Of a stretch of 64,000 nucleotides of DNA, positions 13,089-25,130 are shown piece by piece. Below the pieces are notes generated by a model. It saw nothing but the letters and a program-made list of their open reading frames with translations, was not told where the DNA came from and made no database searches. The stretch lies in assembly GCA_949592205.1 (NCBI GenBank), contig CATIUR010000001.1:263722250-263786249 (forward strand). Direction: 5' to 3'. This DNA is from Helichrysum umbraculigerum. Lineage: Eukaryota; Streptophyta; Magnoliopsida; Asterales; Asteraceae. The position numbers were made by a program, and so were the translations under genes. The first letter of the stretch is position 1; each line of letters begins with the position of its first letter.

Positions 13089-13625
13089 TTAGATTCGCAT
13101 TAATTTGGTATTTATCTTTCGTACAAACTTCTTATCTTATGAGTTTGATAAAAACGAGGAAAGGACCTAACCTCTTTCGAAGAGGAAAAAAAAATATACA
13201 CATCTCTTTCTAAGAAAGAAAAAAAATGAACACGAAATTGTTTTACGAACTATACTGCATTAATGATTATATGGTAGTCCGATGCATTAATTTAAAAGGG
13301 GGAAATTAAATAATAAAGTTGTATTGTAGATAAAACTATGAAAGAGTATAAAAGGCATAGAGGTTGTTTGATTTAGAAAGAGCATGAAATAGTTGACTTT
13401 TGGTAATTAGGGGGCAGGTTTTTTGTTAGGTGTGTTTTGTACAACCATGGAATCTTTGGATGTTGACACTCACCAAAACTTTACTTATAAAATGTTATCG
13501 CTAGTCGCTACATAAAAATACAGTGTTTTAACTTTTAACGAATAAAAAAGGAAAAGGCCTGACCGAAGCGGCGAAGCCTAGTAATCTTGGGCTTAGGCCC
13601 ATTTATGCATCTTTTAGCATGCTAA

Positions 13626-13932
13626 GGGCATGGGCAAATCGGCTGAAAACCGGTTGTTCCGCGGTGTCATTGGCCCAACTACTTGCCAACTATTTTTTTG
13701 CCAAACCGGTTAACCGATTGCAAATCGGTTGAAAATTGAGGCCCGCGTGTGTTTTTTTTTTGTTTAGTGTATAGAAATGGTGGTATATTGATAAATGTGA
13801 GGTCCAGAAAAATGAAGTGGTTAGTCATTGATGGCAGTGGGTAATCGGTTGTGAATCAGTTGTGAAAATCTGACGTGACGCTGAGGTGGCGGAAGTGGTT
13901 TGGAAGTGGTTCAACCACGATTGAGAGTGGTC
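13626..13932. mobile_element. Probable Harbinger-type MITE
   Basis: A 307-bp segment with TAA on both sides (13623-13625 and 13933-13935). The right end, CGATTGAGAGTGGTC, resembles the right end of the 32958 element. The left end, GGGCATGGGCAAATCGG, matches it poorly. The interior is rich in AACCGGTT/AATCGG words. Confidence 0.5.
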
Positions 13933-14522
13933 TAAAAACACTAGTTAGATACATTGGATTTTCTAGTTTTTCCACATTTGAACCGCGATTATATCGAAAT
14001 CAATCTACGACTCTACGAGGATGCTAACAGAGGCGATTTTTATTACATCACAAATGTGCATCAAATGCGTTGTACCTTGTACATTAACAATGTAATATTA
14101 TGATGTGCACAACAATAAAACGTGAGGTGTAAAGATCACCTCTCTAAGCATAAATAGACACCAATTGCATCTTAGAAAGGAGGTTATAAAAGCACCTTTA
14201 ATTATAAGGCATAATAAACAAATAAAGGGAAAAATTAAAGATGAAGAAGAAGAAAAGGTCAAGACTGGTTCAAATTAAGCTTCATTTTCTGACCTATTCA
14301 ACTTGAGGTGACATGCAAAGTAACTTTCCATCTTAATCACATTTTCAAACCCACGTGGCTTTGCTTAATAAAGCAATAATAATCGGATCATTTGTGGTTT
14401 TCTTAGACTTGACTATGACTATACTTTGGCCCTTTCACTAGCGATAAGGCTGAAGATAGAATTCAAAATTCCGCAACCAAAACGAAATTATATAGAGCTA
14501 TCAAACTCTACGAATGTATTAA

Positions 14523-14695
14523 GGGGTGTTTGTATCAACTTATTTTCGACTTATCGGGTTTATGTGATTTCGGTTTATTTCTCATGAAGTCATAAGCCCC
14601 CGTAAGCTTCTAAAAAAGCCAAGAAAAGGCTTATGAGAAATAAGTCAAACTCACATAAGTCTAATAAACCAAAACTAAGTTAAAACAAACACCTC
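14523..14695. mobile_element. Tourist-type MITE
   Basis: A 173-bp element starting GGGGTGTTTGTATCAACTTA and ending with its near inverse TAAGTTAAAACAAACACCTC. TAA flanks it on both sides (14520-14522 and 14696-14698). Confidence 0.85.
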
Positions 14696-14736
14696 TAAAT
14701 TTATTACGTATATCATATACCCGGATAGAAAGTTGA

Positions 14737-14962
14737 AAAAAAAAAAAAAAAAAAAAAAAAAAAGGTTATTGGAGGGAACCTTTAACCCCGGATCCGTAGA
14801 TCCACGGAGCCCCACCCGCAAGAGGCAACCCGTCCGGCTAAACACCTGGCCCCAGTGACCCCACACACGGAGCATAGGATTTTTTGGACTCCCAGAGGCT
14901 TGAACCCGGGTGGGACGTGGGGATTTGCGGTGGCGGTACCACTGAGGCAAAGCCCCATTGGT
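14737..14962 (-). mobile_element. tRNA-derived SINE
   Basis: On the minus strand the body begins with a tRNA-like head, GGGGCTTTGCCTCAGTGGTA (A box), followed about 50 bp later by GGGTTCAAGCC (B box), and ends in a run of about 27 T. The 15-bp sequence CGGATAGAAAGTTGA stands on both sides (14722-14736 and 14963-14977), a typical target-primed duplication. Much more GC-rich than its surroundings. A 3' poly-T tail is a known feature of the plant Au-type SINEs. Confidence 0.85.
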
Positions 14963-15139
14963 CGGATAGAAAGTTGAGAGGTTTCTTCACCGCTGCTTAA
15001 AAAATGTTTTCCTCAACAATTTGAATTGTAAATATATATGTTTTATTGACCCTAATTACGTACCGGAAAAACGTTGCGACAGCAAAGACAATGGTGGTGC
15101 AGTAGTTGTAAAAAATTGGTGTGACACGTGTTTTTTTTT

Positions 15140-15262
15140 TAGAAAGGCAAACTCACACACACCCCCTAACTATCACGAATATGTACAATTTTTTCCACGA
15201 ATATATACATATGTTCACCACCGGACTTGAACTCACAACCTCAAGGTTGGAGGGTTCCCACG
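15140..15262 (-). mobile_element. Possible SINE fragment
   Basis: On the minus strand it contains GTGAGTTCAAGTCCGG, similar to a Pol III B box, preceded by AACCTTGAGG. No A box or target duplication could be defined. Confidence 0.35.
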
Positions 15263-15968
15263 ATTTTTACATGAGATACTATTAATTTGTGTTATAGGTT
15301 TTGTTGATTTATTTGTGGTAGAATTATAAGTGAGTTTATGATTACAAACAACATGAAAATCTTAAAATGACAAAATTGATGATTAATTATTATAAATCAA
15401 TTACTCTATATAGTCAATAAACCACTCATGAGTATGACATGTTTCTTAGTTTGACTTGTAACATTATTTAAAAATGCTTAAAAATAATTTGAAATGTATG
15501 TACTATAAAGAAAATGTTTAACAAGAAAACCACTACGTCTGTATTTTGTCTGATTCTTTCAAATCTAAAGCCAGATTGAATCTTTTACATGTGAATGGTC
15601 TAACATTCCTGCAGATTTTTTGTGCTAATCATTGCATTATAATTTGACCAATTCTACCACCTGAATCATATATATATGATATATGATATTCCTGTATTTC
15701 TTAATCATTCCCTTTCTATTAATTATATTTTCCTCACCTGTTCATGAGTTTAATATAGATATACGGAGTAGTAGATACAGTATATAGCTCAACTTATTGG
15801 TCACTGATCGATAAGAAGTTTTGATAAGAACTACCAACACCAATTGATACTAGTATTCTTGCTTATAAAGTGTGTTCGTAACAAGTTAAACACAGCTTAG
15901 TTTTCTTTATTTTTTATTTGCATTAAGAGCGCAAATATAAACGTCATTAATATTCCGAATAATGAATT
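15263..15968. other. AT-rich intergenic DNA
   Basis: Nothing recognisable; AT-rich with a few TATATGATATA-type simple repeats. Confidence 0.5.
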
Positions 15969-16364
15969 TTAGGTACCTAAGGCCAACTTACTTGGTTCAA
16001 TCCAAACGTGCGAGTTGAGAAGACATTTAGTTTCGAAGAAATCCGCGAAACTTTCTTTGATGTTTCTGCCACAAAATGTGTGATATCTATGTGTATCAAG
16101 AGAATAAAACACTACTTTCTCTGTTTCAGAATATAAACGCGGAAAATAGATCTTATTCTCCATTTCGGGTGTTTTGGCTTCAACGCATATGCACGTTGTG
16201 TCACATATATAAATCATATGACTTCCAATACCATCTATTTTCTCCCATTCTTGTGTAGAATGATTCAACTTGAATAACTCAATAGATTCTCCAAACCCAT
16301 CCATGATGACTAGTAAAAGACGTTGATCATATTCAACTAGAAAACACTCTGTTGAAGATCTGCT
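15969..16364 (-). pseudogene. DUF295 (F-box/KIB) C-terminal fragment
   Basis: A minus-strand frame, open from 16364 to a stop at 15969, translates to the C-terminal part of a DUF295 domain. It contains CFLVEYDQRLLLVIMDGFG, then an ELFKLN...EWEKIDGIG stretch, and near the end VWIEPSK. DUF295 proteins are plant F-box proteins (SKIP23/KIB type), usually about 350-400 residues, acting as substrate receptors of SCF ubiquitin ligases. Here the F-box and the N-terminal half are missing. A TGA at 16365-16367 closes the frame, while the neighbouring frame continues with plausible residues (LEVVEAD), suggesting a frameshift. A hAT MITE lies 25 bp upstream. I read it as a dead fragment. Confidence 0.7.
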
Positions 16365-16388
16365 TCAACAACCTCTAGGGGCTTCGGC

Positions 16389-16594
16389 CAGTGGCGGTAC
16401 CAGAAAAAAATTAACGAGGGGGCGAATTCAAAATAATAAAAATATCTTATAAAATTAACCTTAAATTTTAAAATTACGTGTGGGCATAATTTTTTTTTTA
16501 CAAAATTAACCTATAAAATTTTAAAAAAATATTTTTTCCCGAAAATCGGGTGGGGGCGGCCGCCCCCACTGCCCCCACCCTAGTACCGCCCCTG
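16389..16594. mobile_element. hAT-type MITE
   Basis: A 206-bp element starting CAGTGGCGGTACCAG and ending CTAGTACCGCCCCTG. The 8-bp sequence GCTTCGGC flanks it exactly (16381-16388 and 16595-16602), the duplication length of hAT elements. The right part is a run of GGGGGC/GCCCCC. Confidence 0.88.
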
Positions 16595-16602
16595 GCTTCG
16601 GC

Positions 16603-17892
16603 TACAACTTTATAACAACAATCTCCTTCAATTCATCAATGCTCGAGTTACTTTGTCAAGAATCTTTTCAAATTATCAAATCAGCTCGAGTTGATAGAGA
16701 ATAATAATTTCTATTAAGGAGTATAAGTGTGATTCGTGTTGTGTGAATTTTGCTTAAAGCTTTAACTCTTTTGTTATACTCCGTATTATACATCTACCAT
16801 TCTACCGTATATGTAATTTTGGATTTTGATAAATATTACCCTGAAGGGCACTGGTTAAAGTTACCATATATACAAAAAAAAAAACAGTTAATAAACTATA
16901 AACTTGTCACGTTTAAAAGTATCACAACTTAACATTCCATTTATAATTTATAGATTAATTACCAATATGGAAATTTTGATATTTGATCAATGCTTGAATC
17001 TATATATGGTAAACTTAACAATTACCCTTAAGGGAATTATTATCAAAATCCATATATTTTTCTTTAATGTTGAAGAAGTTTTTAATTATTCATAACTATA
17101 TTGTTGACAAAAGTTTCCTAACTTCTTTCTTCTTGATATACAGTTAATTAACTGTCTATAATTTAGTTCTTTGTATGGGATGTTATTATTATTTTCTTTA
17201 CATAATTAGTTTATTATTTTTTCAGCAAATAGTCTAGGTAATCTTGCTACAAATATTTCTTTCCAGTATGCTTATACACAGTTTACTAGAACCATATCTT
17301 TATAACATCTAATATATCTCAGGAGCTGAGTATGTATTTTACATATAAGGCTTGAAACATGTTGACCTCAATTTACATATATAACTTGAAATACGTTGAG
17401 CTCGAGCTTGAGCTTAAACATGAGCTAGCTTGACACGTTTAAGCCCTCTAATTTTGGACGTATGTATAATTTTCTTTTCAATTAAATCCGAGGAATGATG
17501 CAAGTAAAAGCTATATATAAAGAGAGAAGACCAAACACATACAAGAACCATGGAAAGTATGACTAACTTAATATCACATGATCAACTTCAATCCAAATTT
17601 TTCAAATGATGTTCTGATCAGTAGTACAAATTGAACTGTTATGCAGCTCGTATACTACTACGTCTGCCCAGATTACCATTCGTTAGCCACACATTTAGCA
17701 AAAAGTTCAGCACATTTCATAAAACAAAATAAGTGTTACAATTCGTTAGCCACTTCAATACCCTTCATTACATAACAGGTGTACAGTGTCATTCTTTTTG
17801 GTTAATCATACAACCGTAAACATTTATTTCAAATGTAGATATGAACGATATAACAAAAGAGAACTATACACACACAATATATGCACCTATCA
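16603..17892. other. Intergenic DNA and probable 3' flank of the ArfGAP gene
   Basis: AT-rich; only short chance frames. The last stretch, just beyond 17892, would carry the 3' UTR and poly(A) signals of the minus-strand gene, but I could not fix a cleavage site. Confidence 0.45.
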
Positions 17893-20800
17893 TTAAGGTG
17901 GTATCCACTCTACTTCAAGATATATTATCCCAGACTCTACATTCTGCAGTTGAAGTGATACCTCTTGTTTTATCTTGCCATCAATTATATTTACGGTGCT
18001 ATCTTCTAACAGCGCATTGTCGTGTGATTTTAGCCACTTCCCTATCTGCATATCCCCAAACTGTGATGCATCCCCGTATGCCATAGCAGAGGTTAGCATT
18101 GGCTGAATATCGATTTCTGCTTCCCCCATTATGTCATCAGCAGAGAATGTATCATAATCAAAAACTTGCTGCATTCAGAAACATAGCAAAAAGTTTGTTT
18201 ATGTACCTCAGCTTAGTAATGGATCAAAATGAGTTGAAATAAAGAAGGAATTTCTATAATAATGGTCACAAGTTACCCGAAATGTATTCAAATGCATTCG
18301 ACCTCAAAAATTAGATTATTTCAATGTAATAAACGATAGTTACAATATTAAATTTTTGTAAAACTCAAGAAGAGAAAGAAGAGTGTTTGTGGGCCAGCCC
18401 CCCGGCCCATTATTAAAAAAATGAAGCGACCCATTACCCAACACGCCTGACCCACTCAGTTTGCCTCCTTGTGGATGAAGTAGTTTCTAAATTGGATTCC
18501 TAGAAATACATTGAAAAAAGATTTTAAAACTAGAGGATAGAGTTACCAACTTAACGGGGCCATAAGCCTCAGGGACAGAAAGCATAAGTTCTTCATTCCA
18601 AATTGGATTCAAGTTGCTCTTTTGTATAGTTGTTTGGGCCTTCTAATAACAGTAAGAGCCAATTTCGAACACAAAATGAAGACATAGGAACAAAAAAGAA
18701 TCACTATCATATATAGACACTACAGAAGTACAGATACACAAGTAAATTTGAATTTCATAGTGAGCATATACTTGTAGTTTAAGTGTCGGAAAATGAATCC
18801 AACTGTATCCAAAATGTTATTGTATACATCCAATTTCAAAAGTTTATATTTTAGAGATAAGTGTCTGAACTTGTATCCAACTATGACCCAAAATCTATTC
18901 TGTATATCCAACTTCATGTTGGTCAATAGTGTAGATCAAACGTTCAGTTATTGTTATTGTTTATATACAATAATTTATTCATCTGGTAGCCTTTATTTTT
19001 TGTGACATGGTAACCGTATAAGTCACAACGTCACCTAACACGTCATTGTCAGGTCATCGGTTACAAGTAATAATAGATTGGATACATACAATAGCCATCA
19101 CTGAAAGTTCAATACACACAATATACCAAAATCAAGTTGGACGCACACAAAAGACTTTTGGTTATAGTTAAAAACTCTTCTAGACACTTATCCATATATT
19201 TTATGTACCAAACTTTCAGTTATTGCTATTTGTATCCGAGCTCTTATAACTTGTACACATGTGAGGTGGTACTGGTTTTGATGAATTGGCAGATTGTGTA
19301 TCAAACTATCAAGTATCAACTTAATAAAAACTATTATAGTTTGATACATTTTCAAACACTTAACCCTTTTAACAATTATAATAATCTCCTAATGGACTTT
19401 GATATTTTGTATTAAGTGAAGCTACTATATGAGTCCAGCAATAGGAAAAACAGAAAAGATGAGTGACCTGCTCTCCTAATGAAACAACAACATACGGATC
19501 ACTTGATAGCATATCACGGACAGCAAGATTTGCGCCTTGAAGAATTGTGATCTTCAAATGTCCTATAGCTCCCTCCACGCATGTCTGTGATCATTTCAGG
19601 AATTAATTAAACAAAAGTGATTTGTCAAAAGCAACTAATTGAACTTGAACTTTGAGCGCTTACGGGTTTTTGTATCGGAGTTGAACTTGAACTTTGAGCG
19701 CGAAAACTCATCTTTTTGGTTGGACTTGCTTGGAGAGGGTTCTTTTTTGCATTATTTGATGAGATCTTCAAACTAGGTTTCAAGAAGTCTTGAAGCTCAT
19801 ACTTGGACCTAAAGAATAAATGATACAGCATAAACTAACATGTATAGGTGACCACCATAATCTGGACTTATAGGTAGTAAAATGAGCAGGTAGGACAGGT
19901 TGGTTCACAGTTACTGAGAAATTAGACTGTCTACAAACTCTTTTTTTTTTCCCTTTCTTAAATGATTAATATATTAGATACGACCAAAAAAATTATAAAA
20001 GAAATCTCCACAACAGAAAAGTACTTTAGAAGGTTGTGAACACTTAAGTATGTTGTGGATGACTTTTTTTGAGCTAAAATATAATCAAATTTTACCGGCT
20101 TGACAGGTTAGTAACAAATGTAACCCAAAAAACCCATTACACTTTTACCATTAGACACATAAGTTGAAACACTTACATGATTTACTTTGTTTAAGTTGAT
20201 TTAAGTGTCCAAGAGAATGGCTTAAATCATGTTATACGTGTGTGGTGATCCATATTTCATTGGCGAAGATTATGGAAGTGATTAATAGTTTAAAAGATTT
20301 TGCATTCTCCATCAATTTTTCACATCAATGATCAATCATCATTGGGAATGAGTGAACTGTTAACACAGCTACAGCAGTGCAATACATGGCACATAACATA
20401 CTTGATAAACTTTGTGCGTTGCTCAACACTAGCATCTGGTCCAGGTTTGACTCCTTCAGGAACATGAGCCTCGTAGATTGAATTTGCAGAACTATTTCCT
20501 CCAACTTCAACCATTGCATCAATTTCTTCATCGGTCCATTCATCTAATGCCACCGATAAAACCTGCCCAGTTCAGTTTATGGTCCATCATATGGTCACAT
20601 AGCATAAAGTACATGATTTTTAAGGAAAAAATAGAAATGAGCATGGAATCTTTCTAATTTGCAAAAAAGAGGACAACAACTTTCAGTATTTGACAAACAA
20701 CACATTAAAACTAAAAATCAATAAAAGGTGGATTAGAAAGTTATCTAAGTAGGACAATGTAAAGTATGTTTAATAACCAGCAGCATTATTGGTAGACAGA

Positions 20801-21793
20801 ACACCAAAAAGAACCTACCTTGGAAATATTTGGACCTAGAGTTCTGTGTACACCACAGCATTTCAAGCATAAAAACACTCCGATTGTGGGTGACCTGAAA
20901 GTAAAATAAAAAATAATAAGTTGTACGTAAGGATACAGAAGAAGGGTAATTTACGTTGGTAGAATTGAACTTACGCCCATTTAGGATCGGGTGCACTGCA
21001 ATCAGCACAAGTACGATTATCACTTTGCTGCAGTAGATCTTTTAATTTTTTCTTACCTGCATTATTCAAGACGAGTTGCTCACACTATCAAATCAATAAT
21101 AATTCATACAACTGTCATAATCCATAAACAACATATAAGCACTTCATCAGTTTCTTATGCAAGACTTATATATAAACATTTATTTCATATTTACAAAGGA
21201 ATCATGATAATGGAAAGTGTGTTAATCCCAACGACAAGAATAGAGAACATATATATACTGAGACGAATTATCAACGGTTAAAGTTTATAAGCCATATGAT
21301 GAAACAAACTATTGAAGTGGATTACTTAGCATCGGTCAAGAGCTAAACTTGGTCTAGCAAAACAACAAATGATAACATCCACGATAAATTACAGAAACCA
21401 AGTGTCTGAACAAATTTCTTAGTCTATATGTTCAATACAAATACACTATCTACATACATGAGAATTGCCAAGTCATTGTTCAAGTTGAAGTGAGTAAAGA
21501 CCTTAACGTTACTATAGAAACGTCTTGAATCTGCAAACCGTAAAGTGAGGCCCATATAAAGTGATTATTGCAACTTCAAGAATCAGATAATCAACCCCCT
21601 AGATTAATCGGTACTGTGTTACGCCAAAAACCACGAATTGTATGCAAGTAATGGAATTGATCCCTAAAAGTAATCTATTCAAAATCCAAGCATAATAATA
21701 TAATAATGATAATACATATTATATCATATCATATCATACATATAATTAAGGTAATGAAAGTTTGAAAACAGAGTATATGATCATACCAGACAT
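17893..21793 (-). CDS. AGD12: ArfGAP and C2 domain protein (AGD12/ZAC type)
   Basis: GTPase-activating protein for ARF small GTPases, acting on membrane traffic, with a C2 domain that binds phospholipid. Eight coding exons by splice signals and frame: 21787-21793, 20975-21056, 20819-20894, 20402-20562, 19664-19808, 19468-19584, 18547-18642, 17893-18168, giving 319 codons and a TAA stop; all phases join. Residues 1-115 form the ArfGAP domain. Its zinc finger is Cys19-x2-Cys-x16-Cys39-x2-Cys42, followed by the catalytic Arg47 in GVHRTLG. A Ser-rich linker (SKYELQDFLKPSLK onwards) leads to the C2 domain at about 160-319, with acidic loop residues in RDMLSSDPYV and FDYDTFSADD. Arabidopsis AGD12/13 are about 337 residues, so the length fits. 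The start is an ATG whose 7-nt exon splices into GKKKLKD. It appears intact. Assignment to AGD12 rather than AGD11 or AGD13 is uncertain. Confidence 0.88.
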
Positions 21794-22320
21794 TGGTCTA
21801 CCTGCAGGCCACAATCATTAACCACAACTTTCAGCCGCTCTCTCTTTGCTAAATGAAAATTCAAAACGAAACAAATTTTAAAAACAATGAAATTACACAA
21901 ATTTGTTACACATTATTCAAATACACCATATATATGCAAATCATGACTCCCGAGGGTCAATCAAAATGGAAAATGAAACATCCGAAGAAACGGTTTTAGA
22001 GAAATCATGCGTGAACGATACACGGTTGATTTTGATTTATTAATATGCGTCGTATATTGTAAACAGTATGTGATTAATTGATTGAGGGATCGGAAAAAGA
22101 ATGGATAGAATTTTACCTGTTTTTATAAATATGTGCGTTGCATGATAGCGATATAATCGGTGGAAGAAAGCAAGCTCCTGAAGGAGAGCAATGAGAACAT
22201 GTGTGTGTGTGTTCGGTAATTTTGATTTTCCTTTTCTTTTCTTTTTCCCGAAATGGAGCCAACAATGGATTTTTTTTTTGTTGGAAGGTTTTTGCATTGC
22301 TAGTTGCCAGAGGGAAACAT
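21787..22320 (-). promoter_or_regulatory. 5' leader of the ArfGAP gene with a leader intron and short upstream ORFs
   Basis: A leader exon of roughly 22117-22320 ends in ATAAAAACAG before GTAAAATT. A leader intron ends at TTTCATTTAG (about 21849), and a second exon (21787-21848) carries the start codon at 21793. This second exon holds a six-codon upstream ORF (ATGATTGTGG...AGGTAG) ending four bases before the main ATG. An ATG at 22297 opens a longer upstream frame in the first leader exon. The transcription start is not determined. Confidence 0.5.
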
Positions 22321-22380
22321 GGGTGTTATATGTAAAATTTATGATTTAGTTGTAAAAACATCAAATGAAAATAAATATAA

Positions 22381-23030
22381 TCTTAAATATATATATAAAT
22401 TATATATAAGAAGCGGGTTATGATGTCATCAAAATATCAATTAGTGAATCAAATTGGTTGATTTTGTTAAATTAGCTAAAATTTAGACAATGATGACATC
22501 ATAAATTATGAAATAAAAAACAACCAAATAAAAACCATTATTTTATTGATTTTTATATATCTTATATATTTATCTATAACATCTACCAATAAAAAATTAT
22601 TGTTCAGAAGAGGTACGTATCTTGAATTTAACCTTTTTATATTAAAAATTAACAGCAATACTAATCACATCCGTATGAATTGATTCCTTATCTTTTTAGA
22701 AGTAGGAATGTAAGGATCATAGCTTTACTTTATCTTTTAATCTATATTAAATCAAAGTTAATAGTTTATTATACGAGATTTTATATTTTTTATATATTAA
22801 ATCCAATAATGGTCCTCATCCTTATACATGGTTTATTCAACTTTTTTCGTACATACATTTTTCTATATATGTCCTCCAAATTTTTACAATGAATTACATG
22901 AAAATATTATAAGTCAGTCACATTTTGTGAATCAAACGTTATTCATTTTTTTAAAAAAATTAAAAAAGTATTACCACAATATAATACTTTCATCGTATAT
23001 CCCGTGTGTATACACGGGTTTAATGGCTAA
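22381..23030 (+). mobile_element. Non-autonomous Helitron
   Basis: A 650-bp element starting TCTTAAATATATATATAAAT after an A and ending with the perfect hairpin CCCGTGTGTATACACGGG, then TTTAATGGCTAA before a T. TC start, 3' hairpin, CTRR end and A/T insertion site all fit a Helitron. It encodes nothing. It lies about 60 bp upstream of the presumed leader of the ArfGAP gene. Its 5' part resembles 12230-12396. Confidence 0.75.
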
Positions 23031-23063
23031 TCTATATATATAATATTTATATTTAATTAAACT

Positions 23064-23090
23064 AGGTTTTTAACCCGTGCGTAAAACTAC
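23064..23090 (-). mobile_element. Possible Helitron 3' end
   Basis: On the minus strand the sequence reads ACGCACGGGTTAAAAACCTAG followed by T. It has the terminal CTAG and half of the usual CCCGTGC hairpin, but the other hairpin arm is not evident. Confidence 0.3.
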
Positions 23091-23204
23091 AATCAAAAAT
23101 TATGAATATTCTCAATAATATTAATATAATAATATTGTTGATTGAAAGGTTTAAATTTTTTATTGAAAATTAGAAGAACGAAACATATTAACAAAAAGGG
23201 TTAA

Positions 23205-23425
23205 TAATGGTTTAATCCTCAAAGTTTCACTTTTTTTTCGTTTTAACCACTCAATTTTTTTTAAAATGTTTTAACCATTCAACTTAGGGTCAATAATGAT
23301 TTAATCACTGAACTTTCAATTTGTTTTCGTTTTAACCACTCAACATTGTTTTAAACGTTTTAACCACTCAACTTATGAGTTGACCATACTTTAACCACTA
23401 AAGTTCATTTGCACATTAAAAAAAA
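23205..23425. repeat. Diverged tandem repeats
   Basis: At least four diverged copies of a TTTTAACCACTCAA...TTTTAA unit with intervening GGGTCAATAATGATTTAATC-type sequence. Purpose unknown; probably part of an old non-coding transposon. Confidence 0.5.
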
Positions 23426-24524
23426 CCATTTCGTTAACTTATAATGAAAGTTTAGATCGGGATATATAAACTTTAAACTGATTTTTTTATCGACCAAGGT
23501 TGTCAAGATAGAGATCTTACCTATGATCGTTTTTGTCTTCACAAGATCGAAATTGTAAGATCAAATCGGGATCGTAAGATCTTACGATTTCGAAGTGTTA
23601 CACTGAAAGGAAAAAAAAAAGTATCATCCAAAGTGCAACCTCACGAATTTGTGCCTAAAGTATTCTCAAATATTTGCAATTGGTACTCGATACTCATGTA
23701 CTATTATTATGTTACGTATATAAAATGAAATGGAATTTGGAAGTATCATAAAAGTTGAATGAGTGAAACTATTTATCCATTAAAATTAGATTCAATTAAT
23801 CCATTAGTTTCTTCAATTATGATTAAATTCTAAAATAGAAGGCCTATTTAGTTAAACAATTTAACACCTCATGTGTGTATATATGGATTTAAAGTCCAAT
23901 ACGGAAGACAAGGGAGATACAAACTAAATTGAAGATACGATGATGAATTTTCGTGCATTTTGTGTTTTCTATTCTATACAAATGAACGAGACAAGTTGAT
24001 GATGTCATGGATCAGGATGTCTCTTGATCTTGATTATTGAGACTACATATATAACAACGAGCTAAACGGTAATACAGATTAATACTCCTTGTGTTCCACT
24101 TTATATGTTTTATGTTAGTGATTTGAGTTATTGAAAATCAATGTACATTTTCATAATTTAACAAATCAAAAGAGCTTTCAAGTGGGTAAAAAAAATTATA
24201 TTTTATAGGATAGCACTAAACTCAAAGAAACCTAGACCCCTTTTTAGGAGTGAGCGTAAACCGAATTGAAAATCTAAAATTCATAAGAAATTTAAGAAAC
24301 TGAACCGATTCAAAGAGTTTTTAACTAAGATGGTGTTTAGGTAAAAGTTATTTACCATCATGGTGTTTGTCCAAACTTATTTGCCAAATGGGTATTTTCT
24401 TTTAAAAAGGAAATTTTCTCTAAAGAAAACGTCATTTAAATTTGTATTGCTATCTTACCTGTATACTAGCTTATTATCCTTTTGCTTAGTTGGCATCATT
24501 TCCATTAATCACAACCCTTCTAAG
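23426..24524. other. AT-rich intergenic DNA
   Basis: Contains a short palindrome-rich patch of AAGATCTTACGAT words at 23500-23590, probably a degraded MITE. No gene seen. Confidence 0.4.
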
Positions 24525-24968
24525 CAGTGTTTTAAAAACCGGTTGAACCGGCCCGGTTCAACCGGATCTGGAAGCTTTTACAAGTTGATTTGGACCGGTT
24601 CTTGACTTTTTTCTAACTCGGTTTGACTCGTTGACTTTTCCGGTTGAACCGGTTTTTGTGAATCGGTTCAACCGGTTTTTGCTTTTTTTTTTGTTTTTTT
24701 TTGTTTTTATATTATTATTATAACTTTATTTTGTTTTAGTTATTGGAAACAGGAAAAAGATGCTTAGAAAATATATTTTTCTAGAAAAATGTTTAGAAAA
24801 TATTTTTTTTTTTGAAAAATGCTTAAAAAATGCTTGAAAACAAGAAAATATATTTTTTTATTATTTTAGTAGGGACCGGTCCGACCGGCCGCTTGAACCG
24901 GCCGAACCGGTTCGACCGGAATCGGTCAAGTTTCCGATTCGCTTAAAAAACCGAGTTTTAAAACACTG
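24525..24968. mobile_element. hAT-type MITE, CAGTGTTTTAAAA family
   Basis: A 444-bp element starting CAGTGTTTTAAAAACCGG and ending CCGAGTTTTAAAACACTG. CTTCTAAG stands on both sides (24517-24524 and 24969-24976), an 8-bp hAT duplication. Subterminal parts are rich in GAACCGG words. No coding capacity. Confidence 0.9.
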
Positions 24969-25086
24969 CTTCTAAGCCTTGATAAATCAACTAAATCTGA
25001 TGTGGCAATTTGTGGTTTTATATGTTTCAAATATTAAAAAGCCACGTCATTTTATCATGTGTCATTGATAAGTAATGTTAAGTAAA

Positions 25087-25130
25087 CATTAATATTAATA
25101 TTAATATTAATATTAATATTAATATTAATT
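25087..25130. repeat. (ATTAAT)n microsatellite
   Basis: Seven uninterrupted copies of an ATTAAT-type hexamer. Confidence 0.9.

Noticed and set aside
22040..22297. 85-codon minus-strand frame as a separate gene
   Set aside because: It begins in the leader exon of the ArfGAP gene and runs across a splice donor; at most a leader upstream ORF.
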